Below are positions 1-7,696 of a DNA stretch of 35,916 nt, in pieces (position 1 is the first letter of the stretch; every line of letters starts with the position of its first letter). Position numbers and translations under genes: made by a program. A model generated the notes under the pieces. It saw only the letters and a list, made by a program, of their open reading frames with translations. It searched no databases and was not told where the DNA came from. Origin of the DNA: Acidiferrobacteraceae bacterium. GTDB lineage: Bacteria > Pseudomonadota > Gammaproteobacteria > HyVt-429. The stretch lies in contig DRJZ01000096.1 in assembly GCA_011052015.1 (NCBI GenBank), positions 1 through 35,916 of the forward strand, written 5' to 3'.

Positions 1-57
1 AGCAGGGACGACCTGATAGCTGTTTTCTACTACCGGGCTTATTGGAAATTCAAGTCA

Positions 58-387
58 TTGTGTCAACGCAAATCGCTGGTAAATTCGTTGGGAAATCCGG
101 ATAAACCCAATAAACACATTGGCAGCCGTTTCGATGATTTTCTCGATGAAGAAGGCCTGCTTGCAGAAGCTGAGGCCTTGGCCACCAAGCGTGTGATCGC
201 ATCCCAACTCCGGGAATTGATGAAGGAGCAAAAGCTGAGCAAGATGCAATTGGCCAAACGGATGAAGACCAGCCGTTCCGCTCTGGAACGATTGCTTGAT
301 CCCGACAATCCGTCCACTACCCTTTTGACTCTGGAGCGTGCCGCCAAGGCGCTGGGCAAAAGCATCCGGATCGAACTCGCAACCTAG
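58..387 (+). CDS. XRE-type HTH protein, antitoxin-like; 5' end uncertain
   Basis: Small protein with a C-terminal Cro/C1-type helix-turn-helix (KMQLAKRMKTSRSALERLL), resembling HigA/XRE antitoxin-like proteins that are often encoded after a RelE/HigB toxin. The N-terminal part (HIGSRFDDFLDEEG) is typical of this small family. The reading frame has no stop back to base 1, so the true start may lie outside the window. The TTG at 58 and a TTG at 88 are both possible, and neither has a clear Shine-Dalgarno. No toxin gene is visible because the window begins here. The family role (DNA-binding autoregulator, possibly neutralising a toxin) is established knowledge; pairing with a toxin here is inference. 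Confidence 0.7.
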   Translation: MCQRKSLVNSLGNPDKPNKHIGSRFDDFLDEEGLLAEAEALATKRVIASQLRELMKEQKLSKMQLAKRMKTSRSALERLLDPDNPSTTLLTLERAAKALGKSIRIELAT

Positions 388-468
388 ACCAATCTAATCT
401 TAATTCTTATCGCGAGCAAAAGGGGACGGAGTGATTAATTTTTAGGCAAGCGAACAAGAGAGTCGGCA

Positions 469-2724
469 ATGCTGCATATACTTAAACAATATTGGCAGGG
501 CTACGGCGTTCTGCACCCTATATTTATCGGTATACTGGTGCTGTTGGGCAGTGTCTTGATGGCTACGCTGCTCGACCTGCAACCGCCTCCCAAATCTTTA
601 CCCCCACAGTCTTCAGCAGTACTTCAGGCTCAATATCTGGATCGGCATGGCACGCGTCTCACCGTCACCCGCCAGAACCGCTGGAACATTCACAACGTCG
701 TCCCGCTCCACAACATGCCCGTCCGCCTGCAACAGGCCATCATCCTGGCGGAAGACAAACGCTTTTACGAGCACACCGGGGTAGATTGGTGGGCACGGCT
801 GAGCGCCCTGTGGCAGAACATCAAGGTCGGTCATATCGTGCGTGGCGCCAGCACCATCACCGAGCAAGCAGTCCGTATCCTCCACCCACGACCACGGCAT
901 TTCTGGTCCAGATGGATAGAAGGCCTGGAGGCCGCGTGGCTGGAAACAAGATTTACCAAAGCCGACATCCTAGAGTTCTATCTCAACCAAGTGCCCTACG
1001 CCCGGCAACGCCGAGGCGTGGCCCAGGCGAGTCTGGACTATTTTGACCGCGACCTGGATACCCTGAACTTCGCCGAAACCCTGGCCCTGGCGATATTGAT
1101 TCGCGCCCCCAGCCGACTCGATCTGAAAAAATCGACAACACCCATAGCCAGGTCCATGCTTCACCTAACCCAACGCATGCAGGCTTTGGGGCTGCTCAGT
1201 GAACAAGAACGCCAGACACTCGCCAATACCCGACTAAAACTTAACGACGGGGAATCACTAGTGGACGCAGCCCACTACGTGAGCCATATAAAGCACCAGC
1301 TAGAAATAATCCAGGATCAGCCCAAGATCCGAACCACGCTGGATGCCACCCTGCAAAACCGGGTCCAGGCCCTTTTAGACAATCGCCTTCAACATTTGGC
1401 CAAACAAAACGTTAGCGACGGCGCCGTATTGGTCGTGGACCATCTTGACGATCATGTCCTGGCCTGGGTCAACGGTGGCGGCTACAACCGTTCCCGGCAA
1501 GGCGGCCTCATCGATGCCATCACCACCCCCCGGCAGCCGGGATCAACACTAAAACCGTTTCTTTACGCCATGGCCCTGGAGAAGGGATGGACCGCCGCCA
1601 CCCTGATCAATGACTCTCCACTGAGCCAACCGGTGGGCCATGGCCTACATCGATTTCGCAACTACAGCCAACACTACTACGGCCCCCTGCGTCTGCGCGA
1701 TGCGCTGGCCAATTCGCTCAATATCCCCGCAGTGCGCAGCGTGGCCTTCGTCGATCGCCACCTCTTTTTACAACGCCTGCATCAACTTGGCTTTGCCAGT
1801 CTCAAGCAACACCCGGATTTTTATGGCGACGGTCTCGCCCTGGGCAACGGTGAAGTCACCTTGTTGGAGCTGGTCAACGCCTTTGCAGTTTTGGCTCGGG
1901 GCGGTATCCAGCAACCATTACAGTATATTTATGGTGATAACGAACAACCGCACACCAGCTCAAGAGTCTTCAGCCCCGAAGTCAGCTCCTTGATCGCGGA
2001 CATACTCTCCGATCCCGACGCTCGCCGACTGGAATTCGGCCAGGGCCAGTTGTTACGCTTTCCTACGCAAGTGGCGGTCAAGACCGGCACCTCCACCAAC
2101 TACCGCGACGCCTGGATTGTGGGCTTTTCCCATCGCTATACCGTGGGGGTGTGGATGGGCAATCTGGATCAGAGGCCCATGCGCGAAGTAAGTGGATCAG
2201 CGGGTCCTGCTTTGGTTATGCGTTCTATTTTTGCCGAACTTGACCGTTATACCGAGAACAAGCCTCTTTATCTTAGCCGTGCACTCCGATCTGTACGCAT
2301 CTGTCGGATCAGCGGCCAACTTGCCACCCAAGATTGTCCCAGCATGAACGAGTGGTTCCGCCCGAAGCTTGTGCCCAACACGGTTTGCCCGATCCATGGG
2401 GCGTCACACGATCAACCCGGCACTCCCAATACCCAAACCGCACAAGCACCCCGCCTGGAACAGCCCACCCCTGGACTTCAACTGGCCATGGACCCCCGCA
2501 TCCCCGACCACGCCGAACGCTTCTTGTTTCGGCTGGCAAACAACTCCCAGCCTTTCCGAGTGGAATGGATTGTGGACAACGAAGTTATCGGAACCGTGAA
2601 TAACGGGGAAAATAGTTTCCTGTGGCCACTCAAGCGGGGTCAACATCACGCCAACGCTCGAGTATGGGCTACGGCAGACGCAAATCCAGTCCATACGCCA
2701 CGAATAAATTTTAGTGTAAAATGA
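469..2724 (+). CDS. pbpC: Penicillin-binding protein 1C, bifunctional class A PBP
   Basis: Periplasmic peptidoglycan synthase anchored by an N-terminal membrane segment (about residues 15-37). The family 51 glycosyltransferase domain comes first, with its catalytic Glu in AEDKRFYEH (E95). The transpeptidase domain follows with all three active-site motifs: STLK (S359-K362), SLN (416-418) and KTGTS (538-542). The C-terminus (about 660-751) matches the PBP1C-specific BiPBP_C domain. The length of 751 aa is usual. Start at ATG 469, preceded by a purine-rich AAGAGAG. In many proteobacteria pbpC is next to an alpha-2-macroglobulin gene; none is present here. An 81-bp gap separates it from the HTH gene, with no sign of a shared operon. 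Confidence 0.95.
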   Translation: MLHILKQYWQGYGVLHPIFIGILVLLGSVLMATLLDLQPPPKSLPPQSSAVLQAQYLDRHGTRLTVTRQNRWNIHNVVPLHNMPVRLQQAIILAEDKRFYEHTGVDWWARLSALWQNIKVGHIVRGASTITEQAVRILHPRPRHFWSRWIEGLEAAWLETRFTKADILEFYLNQVPYARQRRGVAQASLDYFDRDLDTLNFAETLALAILIRAPSRLDLKKSTTPIARSMLHLTQRMQALGLLSEQERQTLANTRLKLNDGESLVDAAHYVSHIKHQLEIIQDQPKIRTTLDATLQNRVQALLDNRLQHLAKQNVSDGAVLVVDHLDDHVLAWVNGGGYNRSRQGGLIDAITTPRQPGSTLKPFLYAMALEKGWTAATLINDSPLSQPVGHGLHRFRNYSQHYYGPLRLRDALANSLNIPAVRSVAFVDRHLFLQRLHQLGFASLKQHPDFYGDGLALGNGEVTLLELVNAFAVLARGGIQQPLQYIYGDNEQPHTSSRVFSPEVSSLIADILSDPDARRLEFGQGQLLRFPTQVAVKTGTSTNYRDAWIVGFSHRYTVGVWMGNLDQRPMREVSGSAGPALVMRSIFAELDRYTENKPLYLSRALRSVRICRISGQLATQDCPSMNEWFRPKLVPNTVCPIHGASHDQPGTPNTQTAQAPRLEQPTPGLQLAMDPRIPDHAERFLFRLANNSQPFRVEWIVDNEVIGTVNNGENSFLWPLKRGQHHANARVWATADANPVHTPRINFSVK

Positions 2725-2787
2725 GCGGGGTTAATCAAGGGTGGCAAACTGATCAAAAAATAGCGTGGACCAGGGCAACATTGGTGG

Positions 2788-3285
2788 CTACTTAGCCGAG
2801 CCCTCTTCTTCTGTCCGTACCCGGTCAAAAATATCACGCACTGCCTTTTCCCATACAGCGAAGGTCTTCTTTAATTCTGGTTGCGGGAAAAAATCTCCCA
2901 ACAGTATAGGATTTAAAGCCATCAACAGGGTCTCACCCTGTTCAGCAAATATGGTGATCTTGAGTGGTAGGTAAGTGGTGAGCTCGGGATAGCGCGAAGG
3001 TAGGTCCTTGATCTCCCGGGGCTTGCCAAAAAACACCACCCGATATTCGGCAGTCTGATAACCGGTCTTGGTCAATCCAACGTCCACTCGTTGAATCCTG
3101 GATACGGTATAGTCTTGTTTGCGAATGACCTCTTGCAGCGTCGTCATGGTCTCGGGAAAGGCGGAGTGTACCCTTACCATAATTAACTCATCGGCGTCTG
3201 CGGGCAGGACCCACAGCAAGCCAAAAACAAGAGTGTAAATAAGGGCACGCCTAAGGCCACAACACTTGAAACTTGTAGTGTTCAC
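2788..3285 (-). CDS. Exported DUF302 protein
   Basis: DUF302 domain protein of 165 aa with a signal peptide (hydrophobic LIYTLVFGLLWVLPADA, cleavage near ADA). The DUF302 fold is visible in the pattern TLQEVIRKQDYTVSRIQ and LPLKITIFAEQGETLLMALNP. I choose the GTG at 3285: it overlaps the TGA of the cytochrome gene by 4 nt and is preceded by AGAGGAGG at good spacing. A longer ORF back to 3336 has no such signal. It is second in a two-gene operon with the cytochrome c-DUF302 fusion and is likely translationally coupled to it. DUF302 has no settled biochemical role; a periplasmic binding role beside the cytochrome is inference. Confidence 0.8.
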   Translation of the reverse strand: MNTTSFKCCGLRRALIYTLVFGLLWVLPADADELIMVRVHSAFPETMTTLQEVIRKQDYTVSRIQRVDVGLTKTGYQTAEYRVVFFGKPREIKDLPSRYPELTTYLPLKITIFAEQGETLLMALNPILLGDFFPQPELKKTFAVWEKAVRDIFDRVRTEEEGSAK

Positions 3286-4337
3286 AGGATCGCCTCCTCT
3301 ATCATTTCCACATATATCTTGCTCATTTCTTCGCACAACCGATTGAGCTCCGAGTTGTTAAAAATAGCGCTTAAGCGTTTGGGGTTAATCGTCATCACCA
3401 ACACCTTGCCCTTGTGCTCCATAACCGTGACCCGGCACGGCAGGAACAGGCCCACCCGGGGATCTACCTTGAGCGCTTCGTTGAGAAAATTAAAATTGCA
3501 GGAATAAACCAACACACGTTTCTTGTTTTCTTTCCCTCTCTCGACGAAACCCTGATCCAGGGGCTGAATACGGATAAGACGAAAGTTGTTGCCAAGAATA
3601 GTGGACTTCAGGCTCGCCACAGTCTGCTCTACACTGTAGGGCGATTCTCGAACAATAACAGCGGACTCGCTGCTCAGGACCTCGGCAGTTTTAGCGCCCG
3701 AACTTTTCTCAAAGGCCCGTACATAGGCTACCACATCGTTAATATCTTTCTTACTCAGGCCCTGTTTTAGGAAGGACACCATGGGCGTACCATTGCGACC
3801 CTTCATCAATGTAGCCTTGATCATTTCGTCGCTGGCAGAGGCAAGGAATCCGGGATTATTAAGGGCCGGTGCCAATATCGGCCAGTTACGCGGCCGCGAC
3901 ATGGTGACGCCGGTACCCGCGCCGCCTTCACCGTTGACACCGTGACAGGTCGCGCAATTTTTATCAAAAAGGGCCTTACCACGAATGGCGTCGCCTTTTA
4001 TGGGTTGAGCAGAGAACACCGGCGCGGCATGGGAGCCCTCCTGCTTGTGACTCCAACCGCGAATGTGCTGGACGATAGCGTTGACGTCATCATCACTGAG
4101 CTTGCGAAATGAAGGCATGACCCGGCCCTGACGTCCCAGACGAATGGTCTTGCGCAGGTACTCGTTCGACACACTGTCCAGAAAATCGTGCAGAGACAAG
4201 GGCACGCCCACACCACCGCCACCCTGGGCGCCATGGCAGGCAGCGCAGTTCTGGACATAAAGCCCGGCACCGTCTACAGCGGCATAAACAGGATGTGCCA
4301 AACCAATCATGGCAACGAGCAAAAACATTCGATACAT
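3282..4337 (-). CDS. Diheme cytochrome c fused to a DUF302 domain
   Basis: Periplasmic c-type cytochrome. Signal peptide 1-19 (cut after VYA). Two heme-binding CxxCH motifs, CAACH (31-35) and CATCH (128-132), each in a cytochrome c domain with a plausible axial Met (VMPSF, M74; GTPMVSF, M186). The C-terminal third (about 230-345) is a DUF302 domain (YSVEQTVASLKSTILGNNFR, LFLPCRVTVMEHKGKVLVMT) homologous in pattern to the next gene. Weak GGAG before ATG 4337. Likely an electron carrier or sensor in the periplasm; the partner oxidase or reductase is not in the window. The fusion of two hemes with DUF302, followed by a free DUF302 protein, is unusual. The 239 bp upstream (4338-4576) holds no gene. 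Confidence 0.85.
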   Translation of the reverse strand: MYRMFLLVAMIGLAHPVYAAVDGAGLYVQNCAACHGAQGGGGVGVPLSLHDFLDSVSNEYLRKTIRLGRQGRVMPSFRKLSDDDVNAIVQHIRGWSHKQEGSHAAPVFSAQPIKGDAIRGKALFDKNCATCHGVNGEGGAGTGVTMSRPRNWPILAPALNNPGFLASASDEMIKATLMKGRNGTPMVSFLKQGLSKKDINDVVAYVRAFEKSSGAKTAEVLSSESAVIVRESPYSVEQTVASLKSTILGNNFRLIRIQPLDQGFVERGKENKKRVLVYSCNFNFLNEALKVDPRVGLFLPCRVTVMEHKGKVLVMTINPKRLSAIFNNSELNRLCEEMSKIYVEMIEEAIL

Positions 4338-4576
4338 GGGCTGTGACTCCGCAGCTTGTTCCAGACCAGGTACAGGGCCCGGCGGGTTGTGTCCTTAACA
4401 CTGAGCCGCAATGTATACCGAAACTGGCACACAGGGATATGATATGGATCAACCCCGACGAGGGATAGTATAAAAATTAAATGCTGTTTTCCCCGTAAAG
4501 GCCAGATTAGTCACAGGGGCAGCACACGCGCAACCGTGTATCTTTGCAAGGCCAGCACCACTGGGGTATTAAAGAT

Positions 4577-6706
4577 TCAACTCAACAACAAACGCTGGGT
4601 CTCAGCGATTTGATCCCGGGCCTCGTGCAGTATTTCTAGGCTAAGACCGGGCGTCAGCTTGCCAAGAGCAAGTTTTTCAAAGGCCGGTAAATCGTGCATT
4701 TTGGGGTAGCTCGCATCCCCCGGTGTGCCGACTGCACTGTGCAATTGCGCAATAATGACCAGATCGCAGTAGTCAGGATGCTCACTGGGATCCCGGTACC
4801 ACTCATCTGCCTCCAGCGCACAGGTCACAAAATCATCGGCAAAGCCCCAGCGGCTGAGTATTGTCCCTCCAATCTGTCCACGCATGTGCTCAAGAATTGC
4901 AGTAACGTGTTTTTCGTCCCGTCCCACCTCTTGATGACGGGCGGCATAACCCAGGATCGGAGCAACACCAATATCGTGGAGTAGTCCCGCCAACAAGGCC
5001 TCTTCAGAATCTAGCCCAGGTGTTAAACGGGCAAGCACCTGACAGATGGCTGCCACTTCAGTACTGTGTTGCAGAAGTGATTTCATATGTTTCATCAACA
5101 ATGGATTATCTGTTTGGAATACCTCCCGCATAGCAAAGGTCGTCACCAACTTGCGCGTGGTCTCTGTTCCCAAACGTACAATTGCCGCACTACAGGATTC
5201 CACCGGTGAATTGCCTCGATAAAACGCGCTGTTTGCTGCGCGTACAATCTTGACAGCAATGGCGGGGTCCGCCTGAACCACGCGCGCGATGGTCGCGGCA
5301 TCGGACGTCTCCTGTGCCGCGCTTCGCCTGACACGCATGGCAATATCGGGGCAACTGGGTAATACGAGCCGCTCATTCTCAATGTCGACTAAAAGTTCAC
5401 GCACCAGCCCAGTATCTTGCAGTCGGCCTAAATCACCAATATTAATAGGTGCTGCGGCGTTTGATAGATCGTCAGCCCGCAGTCGATGTAACAGGGCATC
5501 GTGTACTCGAAGAATAATGACGGTGGTTAGGGTGTATACATCATAGAGCCTGGGGACCAGGTGTGCGATACCATGCCGGGACGTCAGCGACCCAGCCGAC
5601 ACAGTAACATTGTCATTATCATCGGATTCCAACTCCAGCTCACCCTCGATCAAGTAGTAATTCCAACGGTCACTGGAGTTCATCTCAATAATATGTTGGC
5701 CCACTCGGGTTTGACGTACCGATGCCTTAGCCGTCAATAGATCCATCTGCCTCTCGGACAGGGTGTGAAAATCGTCAAACTGTCTAAGCACCTCTGCATC
5801 AAGGTGCGTACCCACAGTGAGCACGATAGTCACTTCGTCTGGGCCCTGCTTAATGGGCTTGACCCGAATAAAAGGTTTCGTTTTTGGCGCGTGATCAGTC
5901 TCGGACTTTACAGTGTTCGACCCACCCTTACCGGTATCCTTGATTCCGCCTTCACTGTCTACTCGCTTGTCTACCCCCCAGTCCACGTCTACATCCACGC
6001 CACCATCAGATGCCGCAAAGAAATCATCGACCAGCGCCAGATCTGATTCACGACGCACATCTAATTTGACTACGTTGGTGTGAATACTGTGAACCAACGA
6101 CTTGAATTGGGTATCGCGTCGCTGCGCCTGAGACATTGGCGCCAGAAGATTGACCATCTCCAGCACTGGGGCCTGGGAAACCTCGTCTTGGGTTTCGGCA
6201 CCTAACCACTTGGAGTATGCAGCAAGATTCCTGCCCGGATTCATCAGGAGTGGACAATAAATCGGGACGTCTGGATCACCTTCATTGCGGTGGTTCAACA
6301 GTAGCTCCGCGCCTTGGTAAATGCTTTTGAACCGATTGCGTTTTTGAAATGCCGTCAAACCCTCACTATGGCGCCCCGGTTGCGGATAGAGCAGATGTAA
6401 CACCGAAAGATCAAAGGCCAATGTAGGGGAGCGCCATGCCTGTTTACCGGAAGCCTGGTACACAATGCCCAACAATACACCACTATCCTCCGCGCCTGCG
6501 GCGCGCAGCTTAAGAAACTGGGCGATGATGTCTTGAAATTGTTTGCTACGCTGGGGATCAGCTACCACACCTTGGGTACTGTCAAGGAGGCTGAGTTGAC
6601 CTTTGCCGGTCAAAACGTAAAAACCATTGAGCCCAAGAAGCAGGTTGGACGCCAGATTGCTACCCGGTGAACCGGCCCCTTGCAAAGGCGCCTCTGAGCT
6701 ACTCAT
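4577..6706 (-). CDS. HDOD signalling protein with cNMP-binding-like middle domain
   Basis: Cytosolic 709-aa protein in three parts. The N-terminal part (about 1-230) is not recognised. A low-complexity Asp/Gly/Lys linker (about 235-285) follows. A middle domain (about 300-430) has the beta-roll look of a cyclic-nucleotide-binding domain (HIIEMNSSDRWNYYLIEGEL) but lacks the phosphate-binding cassette. The C-terminal HDOD domain (about 440-650) includes LPSCPDIAMRVRR, AANSAFYRG and GLLHDIGVAPILGYA. HDOD proteins usually act as signalling outputs, not phosphodiesterases. Start at the ATG with AGGA eight bases upstream. It stands alone, with no operon partner. Confidence 0.8.
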   Translation of the reverse strand: MSSSEAPLQGAGSPGSNLASNLLLGLNGFYVLTGKGQLSLLDSTQGVVADPQRSKQFQDIIAQFLKLRAAGAEDSGVLLGIVYQASGKQAWRSPTLAFDLSVLHLLYPQPGRHSEGLTAFQKRNRFKSIYQGAELLLNHRNEGDPDVPIYCPLLMNPGRNLAAYSKWLGAETQDEVSQAPVLEMVNLLAPMSQAQRRDTQFKSLVHSIHTNVVKLDVRRESDLALVDDFFAASDGGVDVDVDWGVDKRVDSEGGIKDTGKGGSNTVKSETDHAPKTKPFIRVKPIKQGPDEVTIVLTVGTHLDAEVLRQFDDFHTLSERQMDLLTAKASVRQTRVGQHIIEMNSSDRWNYYLIEGELELESDDNDNVTVSAGSLTSRHGIAHLVPRLYDVYTLTTVIILRVHDALLHRLRADDLSNAAAPINIGDLGRLQDTGLVRELLVDIENERLVLPSCPDIAMRVRRSAAQETSDAATIARVVQADPAIAVKIVRAANSAFYRGNSPVESCSAAIVRLGTETTRKLVTTFAMREVFQTDNPLLMKHMKSLLQHSTEVAAICQVLARLTPGLDSEEALLAGLLHDIGVAPILGYAARHQEVGRDEKHVTAILEHMRGQIGGTILSRWGFADDFVTCALEADEWYRDPSEHPDYCDLVIIAQLHSAVGTPGDASYPKMHDLPAFEKLALGKLTPGLSLEILHEARDQIAETQRLLLS

Positions 6707-6937
6707 CTAATCATTCCTGGTCCCCTTCAACAAGGATCATTCAGGGTTAAAACGTCCGCTACAGCTGATTCTAGCTAAAACAGTGGCCGACGCAAGGCCC
6801 GAGCGCGCCACACCGAGACCCCGGGAAAGCCGCACACCTGTAATAGCTTAGCGACTGGGGAAAAATGACTTTAGCGAACAATAGACAAGGGCCTTGCCAT
6901 TAATCGGGTTTACTAAGACGAAACAAAGTAAGAAGAC

Positions 6938-7087
6938 ATTAGGGCACTTCTATTAATACCCTCTCCCTCCGGGAGAGGGCGAGGGTGAGGGAATAAAACA
7001 AAGGTAACTTATTGATTTTAATATCCCCTCATCCTAACCTTCTCCCGGAAGGGAGAAGGTATTATCAATTAATATAAGTGCCCATTA
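6938..7087. repeat. Palindromic MITE-like element, copy 1
   Basis: About 142 bp (6942-7083) bounded by perfect 8-bp inverted ends GGGCACTT / AAGTGCCC and flanked on both sides by ATTA, as expected for a 4-bp target duplication. Inside are two hairpins, CCCTCTCCC / GGGAGAGGG on the left and CCTTCTCCC / GGGAGAAGG on the right. It contains no ORF. A 48-nt internal core (6988-7035) recurs at 17173-17220 with 5 mismatches. The rest of the gene-free stretch 6707-7195 holds only the promoter of the next gene. Confidence 0.75.
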
Positions 7088-7129
7088 GTAACATGAAAAA
7101 AGCAAAAACAAGGCCCCATTTTCTTTTAT

Positions 7130-7158
7130 TTCTTAACACCGGTTACCGCATGTATAAT
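7130..7158 (+). promoter_or_regulatory. Sigma70-type promoter of the DUF411 gene
   Basis: Perfect -10 TATAAT at 7153-7158 with a weak -35 (TTCTTA, 7130-7135) at 17-bp spacing. The transcript would start near 7165, giving a leader of about 30 nt with TGGAG before the ATG at 7196. Confidence 0.5.
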
Positions 7159-7195
7159 ACCACTATAACTTATATCTTCCTGGAGTTTTAGGCCC

Positions 7196-7660
7196 ATGTC
7201 CGAATCAAAAACAACCCTGTATTCAATCTTCAGGTTACTCGCTGTCATGATCTTGGTAACAGGGTTGGCGGCGTGCCAGCCCCAAACCCAGGCCCAGGAA
7301 ATCACTGTATACAAAAGCGCTACCTGCGGCTGTTGTAAAAAATGGGTGCGCCATCTGCAAGACAATGGATATAAAGTAATAGCCATCAATGTAGCCGACA
7401 TCAAAACCATAAAAACCAAACAAGGCGTGCCTGGACAACTGGCCTCCTGCCACACCGCACTGGTGGATGGCTACGTCATCGAGGGTCATGTACCTGCGGC
7501 GGACATCAAACGCCTGCTGTCGGAACGACCCAAGACCAAGGGTATTGCGGTGCCAGGGATGCCCATGGGTTCCCCAGGAATGAAGGGTATGGGTAGGGAC
7601 AAATACGCTGTATTGACCTTTAACAGCAACGGGTCCACAGGTGTTTTTAAACAGCACTAG
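7196..7660 (+). CDS. DUF411 metal-binding lipoprotein
   Basis: 154-aa predicted lipoprotein: signal peptide with lipobox LAAC (C27). The DUF411 domain starts with TVYKSATCGCCKKW (CGCC at 44-47), continues with GVPGQLASCHTALVDGY and IEGHVPAADIKRLL, and ends in a Met/Gly-rich GMPMGSPGMKGMG segment. DUF411 proteins often sit near copper-resistance genes, so copper binding through the Cys and Met residues is likely but inferred. Monocistronic, with its own TATAAT promoter directly downstream of the MITE-like element. Confidence 0.85.
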   Translation: MSESKTTLYSIFRLLAVMILVTGLAACQPQTQAQEITVYKSATCGCCKKWVRHLQDNGYKVIAINVADIKTIKTKQGVPGQLASCHTALVDGYVIEGHVPAADIKRLLSERPKTKGIAVPGMPMGSPGMKGMGRDKYAVLTFNSNGSTGVFKQH

Positions 7661-7696
7661 TCAGGGTCGCTGAACCGAATGGCGCTTACATCACCA

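Noticed and set aside
2725-2787. Terminator between the convergent pbpC and DUF302 genes
   Set aside because: No stem-loop with a following T-tract could be found in this 63-bp gap.
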